Shown here: piece after piece, positions 6,263 to 8,413 of the stretch
Numbering within the stretch: the stretch's first letter is position 1
Layout of the letters: each line of letters starts with the position of its first letter
Source of the DNA: Syntrophaceae bacterium UBA6109
Lineage (GTDB): Bacteria; Desulfobacterota; Syntrophia; Syntrophales; UBA6109
Assembly: GCA_002428445.1 (NCBI GenBank)
Contig: DIWJ01000082.1
Span: 1 to 8,413 of the forward strand
Length of the DNA: 8,413 nucleotides
Direction: 5' to 3'
Position numbers and translations under genes: made by a program
Notes under the pieces: generated by a model
What the model was told of the DNA's origin: nothing
Seen by the model: only the letters and a program-made list of their open reading frames with translations
Database searches by the model: none

Positions 6263-6285
6263 GGACCGCGGGGACAAGGCGATAC

Positions 6286-6345
6286 AGGGATCGCCGCGTC
6301 GCGGAGTTTATCCCGAGTGCAGCCGAGGGACTCCTCGCGATGACA
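6286..6345 (-). repeat. Dispersed palindromic repeat remnant (GTCATCGCGAGGAG type)
   Basis: On the minus strand the segment starts GTCATCGCGAGGAG, passes through CTCGGCTGCACTCGGGAT, and ends CCGCGACGCGGCGATCC. These strings resemble the GTCATTGCGAGGAGCGAAGCGAC intergenic repeats common in Desulfobacterota and related genomes. They fill most of the gap between the radical SAM gene and polX, so no promoter is evident there. The repeat family assignment is from memory, not a search. Confidence 0.5.
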
Positions 6346-6361
6346 AGAAAGCGGTAGCCTG

Positions 6362-8083
6362 ATGACCAATTCCGAGATTGCAGAAATCTTCCTGGACATG
6401 GCCGACCTCCTGGAGATGAAGAACGATAACCCGTTCAAGATCCGGGCCTACCGGCGCGCCGCCGAGTCGATCAAGCAGCTGCCGCGGGAGATGAAGGCCA
6501 TGCTTGCCGCGGGTGAGGACTTCCGGGAGATCCCCGGCGTCGGCGAGGCCGTCGCCACGAAAAGCGAAGAGCTTCTCCGGACGGGCCGGCTCGCCGCTTA
6601 TGAGGACTTGAAGGCGGCCATGCCGGCCGGCGTCCTCGACCTCATGGCCGTGCCGGGGGTGGGCCCGAAGACCGCCTACCGTCTCGCCGCGGAGCTGGGC
6701 ATCCGGTCCGTCGACGACCTGGAGCGGGCGGCATCGGACGGGCGCATCGCCGCCTTGCCGCACCTCGGGGAAAAAACGGCCGAGAAGATCCTGCGGGAGA
6801 TCCTGGCGCTGCGCCGCAAGGACCGGCGCTATCCGCTGGGAACCGCCCTGCCCGCCGCCGAAGAGATCCTGGCGGCGCTCCGCAAGGTGCCCGGCGTCCG
6901 GAATATCACGCCCGCCGGCAGCCTGAGACGCTTCCGGGAGACGGTGGGCGACATCGACATCATGGCGACCGCCGACGACCCCGAAACGGCCATCGCCGCC
7001 TTCGCCGGCCTGCCGCAGGTGGCGGAGGTGCTCGCCAGGGGAACGACGAAGGCCAGCGTCCTTCTCGCGGGAAACCTCCAGGCGGACATGCGGATCGTCG
7101 CGCACGAATCCTTCGGATCGCTGCTCCAGCACTTCACCGGAAGCCGCGACCACAACATCGCCCTGCGCGCCTTCGCCCAGAAGATGGGGCTCAGCCTGAG
7201 CGAATACGGGATCGCGGACGACATGGGAAAAATCGAGACCTTCACCGACGAGGCGTCCTTCTACGGCCGGCTGGGCCTCTCCTTCATCCCCCCGGAAGTG
7301 AGGGAAAACCAGGGCGAAATCGACCTTGCCGCCCGGGCAATGCTGCCCAGGCTCCTGAAGGCCGGGGACATCCGCGGAGACTTCCACACCCACAGCAACT
7401 GGAGCGACGGGCAGGCAACGATCGAGGAGATGGCGGCCGCCGCCGAGGCCCTCGGCTACGAGTACCTCGTCGTCACCGACCACTCGGCGGGCCTCGGGAT
7501 CGCCAACGGCCTTGCCGCCGACCGGCTCCGCGACCAGGCGGCGCACATCCGCGCGGTCAACGGCGCGCGGAAGCGAACGCGGCTCCTCGCGGGTGTCGAG
7601 GTCAACATCAGGGCCGACGGACGGCTCGCCCTTCCCGATGAAGCGCTTGCGGAACTCGATGTCGTCGTCGCCGCCGTCCACTCCTCCCTGGACCAGAACG
7701 AGCAGAAAATGACGCGGCGCATTGTCGCGGCCCTGGAAAATCCCCACGTGGATATCCTCGCCCATCCGACCTCGCGCCTCATCGGCCGGCGCGAACCCGC
7801 CAACCTGGACATGGAAGCCGTCCTCGCCGCAGCCGCCCGTTTCGGCAAGGCGCTGGAAATCAACGCCATGCCGGACCGCCTGGACCTCAACGGCGCGCAT
7901 ATCCGCCAGGCCCGCGAACGGGGGGTCATGCTCGCGATCGGAACCGACGCCCATGCCGCCGCCCACCTTTCCCTGATGCGCTTCGGCGTCGGCACGGCGC
8001 GCCGCGGCTGGTGCGGCTCGGAAAACGTCCTCAATACGCGAAGCCTCGGCGATGTCCTTGCCTGGCTCAGGAAACCGGCGTGA
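6362..8083 (+). CDS. polX: Family X DNA polymerase (PolX) with C-terminal PHP phosphoesterase/exonuclease domain
   Basis: This 573-residue protein is a bacterial PolX of normal length, a repair polymerase that fills short gaps, as in base excision repair. The N-terminal 8-kDa region (MKNDNPFKIRAYRRAAESI, 19-37) and three helix-hairpin-helix motifs (IPGVGEA 57-63, VPGVGPKTA 97-105, LPHLGEKTA 132-140) bind DNA. The polymerase palm has GSLRR (186-190) with catalytic D197, D199 and a third carboxylate D242 (ADMRI). From about 335 follows a PHP domain with H342, H344, D349, D373-H374, E413, H440, H468, D529 and H531. All the metal ligands that I can recognise are present, so Mn-dependent 3'-5' exonuclease or AP-endonuclease activity is likely. 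The start MTNSEIAEIF aligns with homologues, but the ribosome site is weak. A terminator follows at once. Confidence 0.95.
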   Translation: MTNSEIAEIFLDMADLLEMKNDNPFKIRAYRRAAESIKQLPREMKAMLAAGEDFREIPGVGEAVATKSEELLRTGRLAAYEDLKAAMPAGVLDLMAVPGVGPKTAYRLAAELGIRSVDDLERAASDGRIAALPHLGEKTAEKILREILALRRKDRRYPLGTALPAAEEILAALRKVPGVRNITPAGSLRRFRETVGDIDIMATADDPETAIAAFAGLPQVAEVLARGTTKASVLLAGNLQADMRIVAHESFGSLLQHFTGSRDHNIALRAFAQKMGLSLSEYGIADDMGKIETFTDEASFYGRLGLSFIPPEVRENQGEIDLAARAMLPRLLKAGDIRGDFHTHSNWSDGQATIEEMAAAAEALGYEYLVVTDHSAGLGIANGLAADRLRDQAAHIRAVNGARKRTRLLAGVEVNIRADGRLALPDEALAELDVVVAAVHSSLDQNEQKMTRRIVAALENPHVDILAHPTSRLIGRREPANLDMEAVLAAAARFGKALEINAMPDRLDLNGAHIRQARERGVMLAIGTDAHAAAHLSLMRFGVGTARRGWCGSENVLNTRSLGDVLAWLRKPA

Positions 8084-8105
8084 CCGGCGCATCCGCCGCC
8101 GGGTT

Positions 8106-8133
8106 GCCCCGGAGAGCCGGGCGGGATTTTTTT
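8106..8133 (+). terminator. Intrinsic terminator after polX
   Basis: A GC-rich hairpin, GCCCcGG-AGAG-CCGGGC (8106-8122, one bulged C), lies just ahead of seven T residues (8127-8133), 23 bp after the polX stop. The outer CCGCC (8093-8097) could extend it by pairing with GGCGG (8120-8124) in an alternative fold. It ends rightward transcription just before the promoter at 8139. Confidence 0.7.
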
Positions 8134-8138
8134 AGCTG

Positions 8139-8167
8139 TTGACAAATAAAAGGCGGCATTCTATAGG
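8139..8167 (+). promoter_or_regulatory. Strong sigma70-type promoter of the attenuated synthase gene
   Basis: TTGACA (8139-8144) is followed after exactly 17 bases by TATAGG (8162-8167). The transcript would start near 8174 and run through the small isoleucine-rich ORF to the terminator at 8317-8356, giving a leader of about 180 bases. The promoter lies immediately after the polX terminator, so the downstream gene is a separate transcription unit. Confidence 0.8.
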
Positions 8168-8200
8168 GAACCCTCCTCGAAAGGGGGAAGGACAGGCAGC

Positions 8201-8296
8201 ATGACGAAGATCACGATCGGCATCGTCATATCCATTATTCCCGCGGGCATCATTACCGGGCCCGCATACCGTGGAGACCTGACCGCCGCTTCGTGA
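8201..8296 (+). CDS. 31-residue isoleucine-rich leader peptide of a putative attenuator
   Basis: This small ORF of 31 codons has a good ribosome site (GAAGGA, 8 bases before the ATG). The peptide starts MTKITIGIVISII and ends GDLTAAS. Eight of its 31 residues are isoleucine (positions 4, 6, 8, 10, 12, 13, 17 and 18), coded by ATC, ATT and one ATA. Thr occurs four times and Val and Leu once each. It sits between a strong promoter and a strong terminator that precedes a DTTLRD-type synthase. This is the layout of leader peptides such as those of the ilv, thr and leu operons, where ribosome stalling at scarce-amino-acid codons senses charged tRNA. Here the sensed amino acid would be isoleucine. 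The hydrophobic run (4-18) could be read as a short membrane segment, but the position and codon content make a regulatory role more likely. Confidence 0.8.
   Translation: MTKITIGIVISIIPAGIITGPAYRGDLTAAS
8243..8265 (+). promoter_or_regulatory. Leader hairpin next to the last Ile codons (candidate pause structure)
   Basis: GCGGGC (8243-8248) pairs perfectly with GCCCGC (8260-8265) around an 11-base loop that holds the Ile17 and Ile18 codons. It could act as an RNA polymerase pause hairpin that keeps transcription and translation in step, the role hairpin 1:2 plays in classical attenuators. I could not find a good 1:2 partner for the antiterminator segment itself. Confidence 0.4.
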
Positions 8297-8336
8297 CATC
8301 CGCACACACTCACAGCAAAACCGTTATCAGGCCTCC
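8273..8336 (+). promoter_or_regulatory. Candidate antiterminator pairing
   Basis: GGAGACCTGA (8273-8282, inside the last codons of the small ORF) can pair with TCAGGCCTCC (8327-8336) at nine of ten positions, with one A-C mismatch. The second segment is the upper 5' arm and loop of the terminator, so the two folds exclude each other. A ribosome held at Ile17/18 (8249-8254) leaves 8273-8282 free. A ribosome at the stop (8294-8296) would cover much of it and let the terminator form. Confidence 0.6.
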
Positions 8337-8356
8337 TGGTAACGGTTTTTTATTTT
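8317..8356 (+). terminator. Attenuator terminator before the synthase gene
   Basis: AAAACCGTTATCAGG (8317-8331) pairs at all 15 positions, one as a G-U wobble, with CCTGGTAACGGTTTT (8335-8349) around a CCT loop, and TTATTTT follows. It is the strongest terminator in the window and lies between the small ORF and the ribosome site of the next gene. It therefore acts in cis on the downstream gene rather than ending an upstream operon. Confidence 0.9.
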
Positions 8357-8367
8357 CGGAGGAAGCC

Positions 8368-8413
8368 ATGAAAGAAAGACCGGTAAGGATCTACGACACC
8401 ACGCTTCGCGACG
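8368..8413 (+). CDS. cimA: Start of a DTTLRD-type acyl-CoA synthase, probably citramalate synthase (partial)
   Basis: Only 15 codons are in the window, beginning MKERPVRIYDTTLRD, after a good ribosome site (GGAGGA, 4 bases before the ATG). IYDTTLRD is the N-terminal metal-binding signature of the LeuA/homocitrate/citramalate synthase family. The wording fits the CimA branch, which condenses acetyl-CoA and pyruvate to citramalate, the first step of a threonine-independent isoleucine route. The isoleucine-rich leader supports this over isopropylmalate synthase (LeuA), where leucine codons would be expected. The family call is strong; the exact substrate remains open until the rest of the gene is read. 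Expression should be under the attenuator at 8201-8356. Confidence 0.65.
   Translation, partial: MKERPVRIYDTTLRD

Noticed and set aside
5063..6277. 404-codon minus-strand open frame opposite the radical SAM gene
   Set aside because: High-GC antisense shadow; the plus-strand protein has clear motifs.
6308..8092. 594-codon minus-strand open frame opposite polX
   Set aside because: Antisense shadow of a high-GC gene; composition is Gly/Arg/Val repetitive and the plus strand has all PolX and PHP catalytic residues.
8317..8356. Reading this terminator simply as the end of the polX transcription unit
   Set aside because: polX already has its own terminator at 8106-8133, and a promoter plus a translated Ile-rich ORF lie between, so the hairpin belongs to the downstream gene's leader.

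Overview
The window looks like a high-GC, free-living anaerobic bacterium of the Desulfobacterota (former Deltaproteobacteria), perhaps near Syntrophus or Smithella. This is inferred from the gene set, the codon use and the palindromic repeats of the GTCATTCCCG and GTCATCGCGAGGAG types; no marker gene is present to prove it.

Layout. Positions 1-253 are non-coding and hold a MITE-like palindromic repeat. Positions 254-3559 carry a leftward operon with its own sigma70-type promoter: a CNT nucleoside transporter (nupC), a GNAT acetyltransferase that runs without a stop codon into a LUD-domain protein, and a solitary HisF. Positions 3560-4715 hold a divergent, lower-GC two-gene cassette, an XRE regulator plus an ImmA/IrrE-type zinc peptidase, with a 19-bp palindrome over its own -10 box. 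Positions 4716-4993 are a non-coding gap with two palindromes. Positions 4994-8083 carry a rightward B12-binding-type radical SAM protein of unknown substrate and a PolX DNA polymerase with a C-terminal PHP domain, ended by a GC-rich terminator.

The most interesting part is the right edge, 8139-8413. A strong promoter (TTGACA-17-TATAGG) drives a 31-codon ORF with eight isoleucine codons. A 15-bp intrinsic terminator follows, then the start of a DTTLRD-type synthase, most likely citramalate synthase (CimA) of isoleucine biosynthesis. A segment late in the small ORF (8273-8282) can pair with the 5' arm of the terminator (9 of 10 positions). This has the layout of a ribosome-mediated transcription attenuator: stalling at Ile codons would free the antiterminator, while complete translation would cover it and let the terminator form. 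No gene-distal his, ilv or leu cluster is visible, so the fate of the downstream operon is unknown.

Four loci appear independently regulated: the nupC operon, the XRE-peptidase pair, the radical SAM/polX pair, and the attenuated cimA-like gene.
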